Origin: Fibrobacter sp. UWB2
GTDB lineage: Bacteria > Fibrobacterota > Fibrobacteria > Fibrobacterales > Fibrobacteraceae
DNA: 64,000 bases
Direction of reading: 5' to 3'
Assembly (NCBI RefSeq): GCF_002210425.1
Contig: NZ_MWQK01000001.1
Location: 496,001 to 560,000, forward strand
How positions within the stretch are numbered: the stretch's first letter is position 1; each line of letters opens with the position of its first letter. Below, in pieces: positions 8,621 through 17,142 of this stretch. The notes beneath the pieces were generated by a model, which saw only the letters and a program-made list of their open reading frames with translations, was not told the DNA's origin and did not search any database. Made by a program: the position numbers and the translations under genes.

Positions 8621-9493
8621 TTATATAGAGAACGGGCAACCCGGATGGTAGTCGAGGTCTCGTTCGGCATCTTCGATGGACGGGGCGGCATCGTACAGAA
8701 AACCCGCCAAAGCCTGCTCGGCAGACACGCGCTTGCCACCAATCCAGTTTTTCAGGACGGCAAGGCGTTTCGAGATCCACCACGGGAGCGGAACCATCAA
8801 GTGGTGCATCCCCGCGTCGGTCAGCACATGCTTAGCCATTTCCGCCATCGTCATGACCGTCGAACCCGCAAGGGCGTAGGTCTTCCCCACCGCACTCGTC
8901 ATAAGCCCCGCCACAGCAATTCCCTTGACCAAGTCCACACTGCGGACCGGGCGTTTGAGGCATTTGCCAGCCCTCGGCATAAAATAGACCGGGAATCGCT
9001 TCACGTAATCGCGGAACATGTTGAACTCGACACCGCCCCCACCGCCAATCACAAGCGTCGGGCGCACAATCGTCCAGTCAAGTTCGGAGGCTTGTACAAG
9101 AGCCTCGCCCTTCTTTTTGCTTTCGCCATACGGCGTGAGTATCGGGTACGTCACCGAAATGCTTGAAACGTAGAGGAAACGGCGAACGCCTGCAAGCTTA
9201 CTTGCTTCGAGCACATTTCGCGTGCCGTCCGTATTCACGTGCTCAAAAGCACCGCGTTTTGTAGATAAAAGAATTGCCGCCAAGTGATAGACGACATCGA
9301 CGTTTTCAAACGCCCCTCGGATAGAATCAAAATCGGTGACATCGCCGTAACGGACATCCACCTCGCTCGGTAAGGACTTCGCCAAAGAATCGCCCGGAAG
9401 CGTCAAGACGCGGACACACACTCCCCGTGCTATTAGTTCCCGGCACAACGCCTTCCCTACGACGCCGGCGCCACCCGTTAAAAGAGCAATCAT
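8621..9493 (-). CDS. NAD-dependent epimerase/dehydratase (extended SDR)
   Basis: 290 residues from the ATG at 9491-9493, one base after the stop of the dnaA-like gene. An upstream in-frame start would run into that gene and place extra residues before the Rossmann strand. The dinucleotide motif 'TGGAGVVGKAL' is near residue 6, and the catalytic 'YVSSISV' Ser and 'YGESKKKGE' Tyr-Lys pair are present. It resembles NAD(P)-binding epimerases and 3-beta-HSD-like proteins with a shortened substrate domain. The substrate cannot be told from sequence. The 1-base spacing suggests translational coupling with the DnaA-like gene, though a functional link is not obvious. Confidence 0.85.
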   Translation of the reverse strand: MIALLTGGAGVVGKALCRELIARGVCVRVLTLPGDSLAKSLPSEVDVRYGDVTDFDSIRGAFENVDVVYHLAAILLSTKRGAFEHVNTDGTRNVLEASKLAGVRRFLYVSSISVTYPILTPYGESKKKGEALVQASELDWTIVRPTLVIGGGGGVEFNMFRDYVKRFPVYFMPRAGKCLKRPVRSVDLVKGIAVAGLMTSAVGKTYALAGSTVMTMAEMAKHVLTDAGMHHLMVPLPWWISKRLAVLKNWIGGKRVSAEQALAGFLYDAAPSIEDAERDLDYHPGCPFSI

Positions 9494-9494
9494 G

Positions 9495-10958
9495 CTAGGC
9501 TTCCAGCATATAACGGATATCTTGAACGCGCCTTGCGAGGGACGCATCCGTTTCCATCTGCTTTTTCAGGGAATTAATGGCGGCGATTACAGTGGCATAG
9601 TCCCTGCAGAACATCGCGCCGATATTCTGGAGAGAATCGGTCGTGAGTTCGCGACAAAGGAACATCGCCACCTTGCGGGGCATAGAAATCGCGGCTGCCT
9701 GGCGCTTGGACGAGAGTTCACAAACCTCGACACGGTAATCCATAGCGACCGCTTCAATAATGTTCTTGGCAGTGAGTTCCACATGGCCGCCATGTTCCGA
9801 CGGTGCCACAAGGCGCTTCACGCCATTCAAGTTCAAATCGGCCTTGCAGAACATGTTCATCGCACCGAGGAAGTTCAAGAGACCTTCAATCAGGCGCACG
9901 TTCTTGCGCGGCGGCATCGAAAGGTAACGGCAAATTTCTTCGCGGTCAGCCTTTGCAAACGGCAAATCTTCGGACTTCTTGCTAATCAAGTTCATACGGG
10001 TCGCAAGGTCCGGTTCATCAATGCCCACAGCCACACAGGAGGCGAGCGGAGCAAGGAGCTTCTTGGAAATGCTCGGGATCGAAGACCTCGAAGAACCACG
10101 GGATTCATTATCCGTATCGACAACCTTAAACAGGTTCGGATGGCGGTCGCAAGAAATCACGACCTGCTTGCCTTCGGCGCGCAAATGCTTAATCAAAATA
10201 GCAAGGCGGTCCTGCGTCCAGAGGCCTTTTTCCAAGAGCTGCACATCGTCGAGCAAAAGCACATCGCAAAGTTCATAGCGTTCGCGGAACTTCTGCGCAA
10301 GCTCGCGCACATTGCCCGTCTTGTTGTGGAGTGCAGACGCCATAGCCGTTGCATCACGCAAAAAGTCATAAGCGTGGCAATAGACAATGGATGCTTCCGG
10401 ACGGCTCTTCTGGATTTTAGCAGCAATGGACTGCAACAAGTGCGTCTTGCCAAGGCCGCTTTCGCCATAGACAAAAAGCGGATTCAAAGCCGGGTCACCC
10501 GGATTCTCGGCCACCGCCTGGCAAGCGCGGAAAGCCGTAGAATTGCACTCCCCTTCGACAAAGTTTTCAAAAGTATAGCGGGCATAAAGAGCCAAAGGCT
10601 GCTTCGGGCGCTTAACCTCGGCCTTCTTTTTCTCGGGACGCGGAATAACAGGCATCGTGAGCTTGATTTCGGGAATCGGGTCCGAAGGAGCAATCTGACG
10701 GATGCGATAATCAACAAATTCACTACCAAATACAGCCGTAAAGGACTTGCGCAACAAATCGCCATAATGGGAATTCACCCAGTTCTCGCGAAGCTCGTCA
10801 GGAACAGTAAGCAAGGCATAGCCATTGCACATTCCCTCATAACCAAGAGCGTCGAGAATCACGGCACCAAAAAAGTCCTTGCATTCCGAACGCACGCGGT
10901 CGAGCACCTGTTGCCAGGGCGACTCTGCAATATCCAACAAAGAAACAGTATTTTCCAC
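9495..10958 (-). CDS. dnaA: Divergent DnaA-family replication initiator
   Basis: 487 residues with the four-domain DnaA layout: an N-terminal interaction domain, a Lys/Pro linker (about 100-120), an AAA+ core and a helix-turn-helix C-terminal domain. Walker A 'GESGLGKT' is at 165-172, Walker B 'LLLDD' at 234-238, and the sensor-2 Arg in 'RKNVR' at 351-355. Two signatures are altered. The box VII arginine-finger block, normally 'RLxSRFxxGL', reads 'KKLLAPLASCVAV' at 299-311 after a Ser-rich insert. The DnaA-box motif, normally 'GGRDHTTV', reads 'CRDYATV' at 451-457. No dnaN, gyrB or recF neighbours are present. It may be a second, specialised DnaA or a lineage-specific form; whether another dnaA exists cannot be seen from this window. 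Confidence 0.85.
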   Translation of the reverse strand: MENTVSLLDIAESPWQQVLDRVRSECKDFFGAVILDALGYEGMCNGYALLTVPDELRENWVNSHYGDLLRKSFTAVFGSEFVDYRIRQIAPSDPIPEIKLTMPVIPRPEKKKAEVKRPKQPLALYARYTFENFVEGECNSTAFRACQAVAENPGDPALNPLFVYGESGLGKTHLLQSIAAKIQKSRPEASIVYCHAYDFLRDATAMASALHNKTGNVRELAQKFRERYELCDVLLLDDVQLLEKGLWTQDRLAILIKHLRAEGKQVVISCDRHPNLFKVVDTDNESRGSSRSSIPSISKKLLAPLASCVAVGIDEPDLATRMNLISKKSEDLPFAKADREEICRYLSMPPRKNVRLIEGLLNFLGAMNMFCKADLNLNGVKRLVAPSEHGGHVELTAKNIIEAVAMDYRVEVCELSSKRQAAAISMPRKVAMFLCRELTTDSLQNIGAMFCRDYATVIAAINSLKKQMETDASLARRVQDIRYMLEA

Positions 10959-11344
10959 GATCTAAAAAACCAATCCAAAGTATAAAAGAGCAAGCAAAAA
11001 ATAAGAAAGGAAATCCGAACCACAAGCACCCCAACTATTTTTTTTTCGAAATCCCTATTTTTCGCTCAAAAATGGCAAAAAATTTTTAGAAACATTTTTT
11101 ATCACGCTTTTTCCAGTTTACACCACCCTTACGAACGTATGTGTAACAAAATTATCACTTACTATTAGCACAAGTTATCAACAGGTATTTTTTCAAACAT
11201 CCCTTGACAAGATTTTTCTTATTTTAAGCATACAAAATATTATACAAATGGCGAAATTCGCTCAAAAACGCCACTTTTTTGTATTATAAAAAATGTAACT
11301 TGGTGAAAATCAACAAGTTACATACATCATTCGTTTGTGAAATT
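10959..11344. other. AT-rich intergenic region upstream of the DnaA-like gene
   Basis: 386 bases without a supported gene. It is very AT-rich and holds one near-consensus DnaA box, TTATCAACA at 11175-11183 (one mismatch to TTATCCACA), a 12-bp direct repeat TTCGCTCAAAAA at 11061-11072 and 11257-11268, and a terminator at its far end. It most likely holds the promoter of the DnaA-like gene and perhaps an autoregulatory site. A cluster of boxes, as expected for an origin, is not present. Confidence 0.5.
11287..11323 (-). terminator. Rho-independent terminator after the 157-residue hypothetical gene
   Basis: Perfect 10-bp inverted repeat ATGTAACTTG (11293-11302) and CAAGTTACAT (11314-11323) with an 11-base loop. 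On the minus strand it is followed by TTTTTATAAT, directly downstream of the stop at 11345. Confidence 0.85.
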
Positions 11345-11818
11345 TTAGGGATTTTGAGGCGGTGGCGGTTGGTTATTTTGTCCGCCATTTTCACCGAGCT
11401 TTTCTTGCAGGTGGTCAATCCTATTTTCGAGCAGCTTTTCGATTTCAGGGAGCAAGCGGTCCTTCACGCGATCAAGATACAAGCACTGCAGCTGGATCAT
11501 ACGATTGCGATGGCGACCGGCAAATTCCTGAATCCAGTGGCTCACGGCCTGCTGGCGGTCCTGAATCTTGTCATGCAAGGAACGCTGGATGAAAGTTCTC
11601 TGAACTTCCATATAGCGCTGCATATTGAACGGCATGCGGTAAGTACGAATAAACTGCTTTAGCAACACCAGCAAGCAAAGATGATCTTTGCATTGATGAT
11701 CGTGAATGAACTGCCGTAACTCTTCCAGATGTTTCTGGAAGAACGGAACAATAGCTTTATCATCAATCTGATAAAGTTCAAGTTCATCCTGTTCTTTTGT
11801 CGCTTTATCGACAGCCAT
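11345..11818 (-). CDS. Hypothetical cytoplasmic helical protein
   Basis: 157 residues, charged and predicted nearly all helical, rich in Gln, His and Leu, with no signal peptide. It ends in a flexible tail GGQNNQPPPPQNP. The middle 'RQFIHDHQCKDHLCLLVLLKQFIRTYRMPF' and 'HDKIQDRQQAVSHWIQEFAGRHRNRM' are amphipathic. I do not recognise a family. It follows the U32-family gene by 27 bases on the same strand and ends at a strong terminator, so it is likely the last gene of that transcript. Confidence 0.7.
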   Translation of the reverse strand: MAVDKATKEQDELELYQIDDKAIVPFFQKHLEELRQFIHDHQCKDHLCLLVLLKQFIRTYRMPFNMQRYMEVQRTFIQRSLHDKIQDRQQAVSHWIQEFAGRHRNRMIQLQCLYLDRVKDRLLPEIEKLLENRIDHLQEKLGENGGQNNQPPPPQNP

Positions 11819-11845
11819 ATTCCAAATCTATTTTTTTACCGTATC

Positions 11846-13135
11846 TTAAACTTTTGCTCGTTTCACAAGGAAGCCGAATTTGGCATTTTTTTCGCTATTT
11901 AAGGTACTTTTTCCTAGGAAGACGCGTCCTTCCGTTCCCGGATTCAACCGATCTGCGGCAGCGCCGCGGAAATCTAGCATTTCCTCGACTTCGCACTTCT
12001 GCATGCCATCGGGCGTCATCAGTTCCAGCGTATCGTCCATGGAGAACGGGTTCTTCACGTTCACAAGGCAGGCACCCGTAGCATCGTCGTAGTCCTTAAT
12101 CTGGGCGGCAACGCAGCCACCAGCGGCATCCACATGCGTCGCTTCGTAGTTCTGCGGTAACGGTCCGCGCAGGAATCCCGGCATAAAGCCTCGCCCATCG
12201 ACAAAGGTAATCGCGCGACGGCTTTCTTCGGGCACGGGATTACCTTCAGCCACTGCGTCAATCGCCATGCGGTAAGCGCGCACGACCTGACTCAAGTAGT
12301 ACACAGAGCGAGTGCGGCCTTCAATCTTGAAGGAATCAAGCCCACCCGCCACGAGTTCCGGAATCACGTCCAAGGCGCAAAGATCGCGGCTACTCATAAA
12401 GTAAGTGCCCCACGTATCTTCATCGAGCGCAATCGGGTCAAGTTCCGGGCGGTCGGTACGCTGGAGCGCAAACGAGCCCTCATGTTCGCGATAGTCCTCG
12501 ACCTGCGGACCGGAGTTCGCGTACAAGCGATACGGCATGCGGCAGCTGTTGTCGCAGGCGCCCTGGTTTGCATCGCGGTGCGTCACCCAGTTCGAAAGCA
12601 TGCAACGGCCAGACATGGCCATACAAACGGCGCCATGAACGAACACTTCAAGTTCAAGGTCTGGAACTTGTTTCTTTATCTCTAAAATTTCGGACAGGCG
12701 AAGTTCACGGCTCAAGATAATGCGGCGGACGCCCAAGTTCTTCCAGAACGAGGCTGCAAGATAGTTTGTCGTATTCGCCTGCACGGACAAGTGAACTTCC
12801 GTTTCGGGATGTTCCTTCAAAAGCCAGCCCACAAAGCCCGGATCCGCGACAATCAAGGCATCCGGCTTAAGTTCAAGTGCAGCATTCAAAGCCTTCTGGA
12901 ACGATTCCACCTTCACATTACGCGGAATCACGTTACTCGTGAGGTAGAACTTCTTGCCATGCTCATGCGCATACGCAATGCCTTCGGCAAGGTCATCGAG
13001 ATTCTTGAAACCGTTTTCGCGAGCGCGCAACGAGAACGCCGGCTGTCCGGCATAAACGGCATCTGCCCCATAGGCAAATGCATACTTCATTCGTACAAGG
13101 TCACCCGCAGGTGCTAAAAGTTCAGGCTTTTTCAT
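11846..13135 (-). CDS. U32 peptidase-family protein, tRNA hydroxylation (TrhP/YegQ-like)
   Basis: 429 residues from the ATG at 13133-13135; a GTG 12 bases upstream would overlap the preceding gene's end. The N-terminal 'MKKPELLAPAGD' and the core 'VHGAVCMAMSGRCMLSNW' followed by 'GACDNSCR' are the U32 signature with its Cys cluster, thought to hold an iron-sulfur site. YegQ/TrhP proteins are needed for 5-hydroxylation of uridine-34 in some tRNAs, using prephenate-linked chemistry. Older annotations call the family collagenase-like peptidases. The exact subgroup (TrhP versus another U32 branch) is not settled by reading. It starts 5 bases after the Wzi-like gene's stop. Confidence 0.85.
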   Translation of the reverse strand: MKKPELLAPAGDLVRMKYAFAYGADAVYAGQPAFSLRARENGFKNLDDLAEGIAYAHEHGKKFYLTSNVIPRNVKVESFQKALNAALELKPDALIVADPGFVGWLLKEHPETEVHLSVQANTTNYLAASFWKNLGVRRIILSRELRLSEILEIKKQVPDLELEVFVHGAVCMAMSGRCMLSNWVTHRDANQGACDNSCRMPYRLYANSGPQVEDYREHEGSFALQRTDRPELDPIALDEDTWGTYFMSSRDLCALDVIPELVAGGLDSFKIEGRTRSVYYLSQVVRAYRMAIDAVAEGNPVPEESRRAITFVDGRGFMPGFLRGPLPQNYEATHVDAAGGCVAAQIKDYDDATGACLVNVKNPFSMDDTLELMTPDGMQKCEVEEMLDFRGAAADRLNPGTEGRVFLGKSTLNSEKNAKFGFLVKRAKV

Positions 13136-13140
13136 ACATT

Positions 13141-14736
13141 CTACCACTTGAATCCCGCGCGGATATACGCTTTTTTATCATCAATTAACGTCAGTTCGCC
13201 CAAGAACGAGAAACGCTGGCCTTCGTAACTAATCGCAGGCGTAAGCATGTACTGAAGCTTAGCACCTTTCAAATAATGCTTAGGGAGTTTCATATGGTTC
13301 GATCCCGGAGTCGTATCGTTCACGGCACTACCGTAATCCGTCCCTTTCCAGAACCACGTCTGGCGAACAGAAGCAAAGATATGACCATCCAAGCGAGCAA
13401 AGACATTCCAGTCAATCGTACGGCTGTTCGGACCGCCCTGATTGCCCAACGGGAAACCAAGATGCGCTATCTGCGCCGTATTCTTTTCAAAGTGGGAATA
13501 AACGTACGGTTCTACACGGGCGTATTCAAAAATCGTACCCGCCTCAATCTTGTGACCCTTGTAATAAAAATCATGACCTGCCTGAAAACCCGCCATCCAA
13601 GCCCACTTGGCTTCGATATTGTCATTCTTGATTAGGCTAATCGGGGATTCCATATCGTCCAGGAAAAATTCCGTATAAAGACGAACCGTATTGAACAAGC
13701 GATAGTTAAAGTCAAAGGACAACGAACCGTTGTTACTGCTTTCGGAGTAATTCCCTTTTTCCATGAACAAAGGCGCCGTCGGCACAAAGAGCCAAGGTTT
13801 CATGTTCTTATAAAGAATCTGGAGTTCACTAATACCGAACGTTGCGTTCCCCACAGCCAGTTCATAACGGTGGCCAAAGAGGTTACGCGTTTCGTCCCTG
13901 TTCTTCATGTCAAAGCTACCATAGATGCGCAAGTCCCCATAAAAGCTCATCACGCGGAGGGGGCCAATCATCATGTCGAGGCTCAACATGTTGTATGGAA
14001 CCGCAAATTGGTTCAAGGACAAGTTATTGTAGTAGCCCGGGCCCCAGTGCATCACATCGCGACCAAAGTCTAAACGCAACCAGTCGTAGTTGAATGCAAA
14101 GTGTGTGCGATAACGGGCATAGCTTGTATATTCTACGCCAGAATTATTTTCTTCACGCTGGACTTCGAGGAATTCCCCATCATAAGATCTCGGATTCTTG
14201 GCAGAATGCCCCTCATCGTAAATGCGGGCGTCCAAGACAAAGTCCACAGAATCGATAAAGCCGCGCAAGTAAATACCGCCATCTATCCCCGGCCAAATGG
14301 TATCAGCAATCGACTTTTTCTCGTAACGATAATCGCGCCCTGTCCAAACCTGGTCCCCAACAGATTCACCACCGCGATAGTCAATGCCACCGATAATGCT
14401 AGCGGCAATACCAAAACGCGGATTTACAGAATCAGGAGAGCCAAGTCCATTCCCCAAAACGCCAGCGCCACGAACGTTATCGTAGTAAAGGAGGGCGTCA
14501 CCTTCCGTTTTTGCAAAGTTCTTGCGGAAAGTCGTGTCCCTGCGCGGGTAAGTAAAGTACTGGCGTTCATTGCCCGTCGTCTGGCGATGGTATTCAAACA
14601 GCATCGGAGCCGTTTCCAAAGTACGCAAATTGCGAGTCCGTTCAGGTTCAATAACCGGCGATGCGGCCAAAGATTCGCTTACGCCTGCAACCAGTAAAAA
14701 GGAAGACAAAAAGGGGAATATTTTCTTCAAAAGCAT
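13141..14736 (-). CDS. Wzi-like outer-membrane beta-barrel (capsule assembly family)
   Basis: 531 residues with a type I signal peptide (MLLKKIFPFLSSFLLVAGV...SLAA). The rest alternates hydrophobic and polar residues with many aromatic strand ends and finishes with the classic barrel end 'YIRAGFKW'. The motif 'LDFGRDVMHWGPGYYNNL' matches the conserved 'GRxxxHWGPG' core of Wzi, an outer-membrane lectin that anchors capsule or exopolysaccharide to the cell surface. No wza/wzc genes lie nearby, though glycosyltransferase genes are at 21511-24883. The next gene downstream is the unrelated U32 protein. Confidence 0.8.
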   Translation of the reverse strand: MLLKKIFPFLSSFLLVAGVSESLAASPVIEPERTRNLRTLETAPMLFEYHRQTTGNERQYFTYPRRDTTFRKNFAKTEGDALLYYDNVRGAGVLGNGLGSPDSVNPRFGIAASIIGGIDYRGGESVGDQVWTGRDYRYEKKSIADTIWPGIDGGIYLRGFIDSVDFVLDARIYDEGHSAKNPRSYDGEFLEVQREENNSGVEYTSYARYRTHFAFNYDWLRLDFGRDVMHWGPGYYNNLSLNQFAVPYNMLSLDMMIGPLRVMSFYGDLRIYGSFDMKNRDETRNLFGHRYELAVGNATFGISELQILYKNMKPWLFVPTAPLFMEKGNYSESSNNGSLSFDFNYRLFNTVRLYTEFFLDDMESPISLIKNDNIEAKWAWMAGFQAGHDFYYKGHKIEAGTIFEYARVEPYVYSHFEKNTAQIAHLGFPLGNQGGPNSRTIDWNVFARLDGHIFASVRQTWFWKGTDYGSAVNDTTPGSNHMKLPKHYLKGAKLQYMLTPAISYEGQRFSFLGELTLIDDKKAYIRAGFKW

Positions 14737-14922
14737 TTTCCAAATTTAGCATTTTCGTTCGCTGCATTCGCGAAAAATGGAAAATTTGAGCCCTTTCGTT
14801 CCGTACGGAACTTTTTGTTCCGCTTAAAATTTCAATGTCCGTAAAAAAGAACAATTCAACCATTTCAAACATATTTGAAGAAATATACGTTTTAAGAAAA
14901 TTGTTGAATGGGAGATATAATC
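14737..14922. promoter_or_regulatory. Divergent promoter region with two palindromes
   Basis: This lies between the Wzi-like gene (minus) and the carbohydrate-binding lipoprotein (plus). It holds a perfect 14-bp palindrome GTTCCGTACGGAAC at 14798-14811 and an inverted repeat TTCAAA-CATA-TTTGAA at 14864-14879, 44 bases before the plus-strand ATG. Either could be an operator. The regulator is unknown. Confidence 0.45.
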
Positions 14923-17049
14923 ATGAAAATAAAGCTTCTGACAATGAGTTGCATTTCTGGCCTTTCTTTGGCCATGCTCGCTGGCTGTTCGGATTCGAAC
15001 CCGGCCATGAGTGATTTTTACAACGCAGGCGAAGGAATCGCAAGCAGCGATAGCGAAAACCTAGCTATTCCGACATCAAATACATCGGGTTCTAGCGACT
15101 CGGGCTCCGTCGACTCGGGCTCCAGCATTTCTTCAAATTCGAATGTCGCCAATTCTAGCGATTCAGGCCTCAACGCATCCTCGAATTCCAACGTCTCCGT
15201 TTCGAGCAGCTCCGCCAACACTCCGGCAAGCAGCGCAGGCTATGGTACAAGCAGTGCAAGCAATGGCACGAGCAGCGCCGTTACCGCATCTTCAAGCAGC
15301 GTTGCCCCAATCGTCAATTCGAGCAGCTCGACGATACCGACCGTACAGAGTTCCTCCAGCGTTCCGGCCACACAGAGTTCTTCGAGCACTCCTACTCAGC
15401 AAGTGATCAGCAACGGCGAAACTCCGGTCATCACCTACGCTGCAAGCGGTGCAACTGTCGCAAACACCAACAACTGCGTCACCGTTACAGGCGGTACAGT
15501 TACCATTACTTGCGGTGGCGAATACGACTTTAACGGTTCTTACAGCGGTAGCGACGCCCAGATTCTCGTGAATACCGCCAAGACGGACACTTCCGTTTAC
15601 CTGAACATGAAGGGTCTCACGCTTACGAACACCGCTGACGCCCCGATTTACGTGCAGAAGGCAAGCAAGGCATTCGTCGTTGCTAAAAACGGCACGACAA
15701 ACACGTTCACGGACGGCGCATCGAGAACAAAGAAATACACTTACACAAACGACTCCGGCGAAGCCAAGACCGATACGACGGGCGCTTGCATTTACGCCAA
15801 GGACGACCTCACCATCAAGGGTGAAGGTACCCTCATCGTCAAGGCCAATTACAACAACGGTATCCATACCAGCAACGACTTGAAGGTGAAAAACGGCCTC
15901 ATCACCGTGAATGCCAAGAATAACGGTCTCAAGGGTAAAGGCTCCGTTGAAATCAGCGGCGGTACCATCAATATCACCACGACCGAAGGCGACGGCATCA
16001 AGAGCGATACCGAGGACGCAACTGATTTGGCAAACGGCAAGGGTTCTATCGAAATCACGGGCGGTACAATCACCGTAACGTCTGCATTTGACGGCATCAC
16101 GGCAGCAAACGCAGTTGTCGTTGCCAATGGCGAATCCAAGAGCCCGACCATCAAGATTACAACAGGCGGCGGACAATCCTGCCTCAGCTTAAACACCAGT
16201 AGCAGCGGCGGATTCGGCGGTGGCGGATTCCCAGGCGGCATGGGTGGCGGAAGCTCCTGCTCCCCGAGCGAAAGCATGAAGGGCATCAAGGGCGATTCAA
16301 GCATAACCATCAGCGGTGGCGTTATCGACATCAACAGCCGTGATGATGGTCTCCACAGCAGTGGCACGATTACTCTCAGCGACGGCACAATGACTATCGC
16401 AACAGACGATGACGGCGTCCACGCCGACAAGGCCCTCTACGTCAAGGAAAACGCCAACGTGAGCGTGACCATCGCCTACGAAGGTATGGAATCTCCGGAC
16501 ATGAACTTTGAAGGCGGCATCACAAGCGTCATCACTACAGACGATGGCTGGAATGCAGCTGGCGGCACAAGCACGACCTCCACAGGCAACACAGGTCGCG
16601 GCGGCTGGGGCGGAGCAGGCGGAGGCATGGGCGGTAGCACCGGGAATCTCAAGGTCTCTGGCGGTTACCACTACGTTTACGTGGGCACAGGCGACACAGA
16701 CGGCATTGACAGCAATGGCGGCATCAGCATCACCGGAGGCGTCATCATCGTGGAATGCCGCATGAACGGCGGTATGGGCGGCATGGTCGATTCCGACGGA
16801 ACAACCTCCATCTCCGGCAACGCAAAGCTCCTCGGATTCGGCACGAACAATTCCGAAGAAGGCACGCAGTACAGCGTAAGCTTCGACACCAACAGCTATT
16901 ACGGCACATCGGATATCGCATTCAAGCCGAGCTTCTCGGGTAGCAAGATGGTCTCTAGCGTAGGTAAGCCGGGCGTCGTGAGCAGCGTGAGCGGCATGAC
17001 CAAGACTTGCTTCGGGAACAGCACCGACCGCTGCGTTTATACGAAGTAG
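14923..17049 (+). CDS. Carbohydrate-binding (Cthe_2159-like) beta-helix lipoprotein
   Basis: 708 residues from the ATG at 14923, which has GGGAG 8 bases upstream; an ATG 15 bases earlier lacks one. The signal peptide MKIKLLTMSCISGLSLAMLAGC gives a lipoprotein. Residues about 20-170 are a long Ser/Asn/Thr linker. From about 175 on, short repeats 'ISGGTINITTTEGDGIKSD', 'ITGGTITVTSAFDGITA' and 'ISGGVIDINSRDDGLHSSG' form a parallel beta-helix like Clostridium thermocellum Cthe_2159, which binds cellulose and polygalacturonate with bound calcium. Gly-rich loops ('GGFGGGGFPGGMGGG') interrupt the helix. A role in plant cell-wall binding fits the organism and is inference. It is monocistronic, with a terminator downstream. 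Confidence 0.85.
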   Translation: MKIKLLTMSCISGLSLAMLAGCSDSNPAMSDFYNAGEGIASSDSENLAIPTSNTSGSSDSGSVDSGSSISSNSNVANSSDSGLNASSNSNVSVSSSSANTPASSAGYGTSSASNGTSSAVTASSSSVAPIVNSSSSTIPTVQSSSSVPATQSSSSTPTQQVISNGETPVITYAASGATVANTNNCVTVTGGTVTITCGGEYDFNGSYSGSDAQILVNTAKTDTSVYLNMKGLTLTNTADAPIYVQKASKAFVVAKNGTTNTFTDGASRTKKYTYTNDSGEAKTDTTGACIYAKDDLTIKGEGTLIVKANYNNGIHTSNDLKVKNGLITVNAKNNGLKGKGSVEISGGTINITTTEGDGIKSDTEDATDLANGKGSIEITGGTITVTSAFDGITAANAVVVANGESKSPTIKITTGGGQSCLSLNTSSSGGFGGGGFPGGMGGGSSCSPSESMKGIKGDSSITISGGVIDINSRDDGLHSSGTITLSDGTMTIATDDDGVHADKALYVKENANVSVTIAYEGMESPDMNFEGGITSVITTDDGWNAAGGTSTTSTGNTGRGGWGGAGGGMGGSTGNLKVSGGYHYVYVGTGDTDGIDSNGGISITGGVIIVECRMNGGMGGMVDSDGTTSISGNAKLLGFGTNNSEEGTQYSVSFDTNSYYGTSDIAFKPSFSGSKMVSSVGKPGVVSSVSGMTKTCFGNSTDRCVYTK

Positions 17050-17062
17050 TGCGGCAAGCCGC

Positions 17063-17092
17063 AGTTACTAGTTAATAGTCTTTAGTTACTAG
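17063..17092. repeat. 7-bp tandem repeat (AGTTACT-type x4 + AG)
   Basis: Heptamers AGTTACT/AGTTAAT/AGTCTTT/AGTTACT plus AG, 30 bases, 13 bases past the lipoprotein stop. It has the same length and phase as the repeats at 5570 and 30892. Confidence 0.8.
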
Positions 17093-17122
17093 AAAGGCGA
17101 GCATTTTTGCTCGCCTCTTTCT
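17091..17122. terminator. Bidirectional terminator between convergent genes
   Basis: Stem GGCGAGC (17096-17102) and GCTCGCC (17109-17115) with loop ATTTTT. Flanking AGAAA and TCTTTCT extend the pairing. It serves the plus-strand lipoprotein gene and probably pilT from the other side. Confidence 0.7.
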
Positions 17123-17142
17123 TATTCTTAATTTCGAATTAA

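Noticed and set aside
11204-11280. TTGACA (11204) with a weak hairpin and T run at 11249-11280 on the plus strand, suggesting a tiny RNA
   Set aside because: No convincing -10 box at the right distance, and the stem is just 5 bp; too little evidence.
10959-11344. Possible replication origin upstream of the DnaA-like gene
   Set aside because: Only one near-consensus DnaA box is present, and there is no dnaN or other origin-linked gene. AT-richness alone is not enough.
14985-15010. TCGGATTCGAACCCGG, looking like the T-arm of a tRNA
   Set aside because: It lies inside the signal peptide/linker coding part of the lipoprotein gene ('CSDSNPAM') with no other tRNA arms around it.
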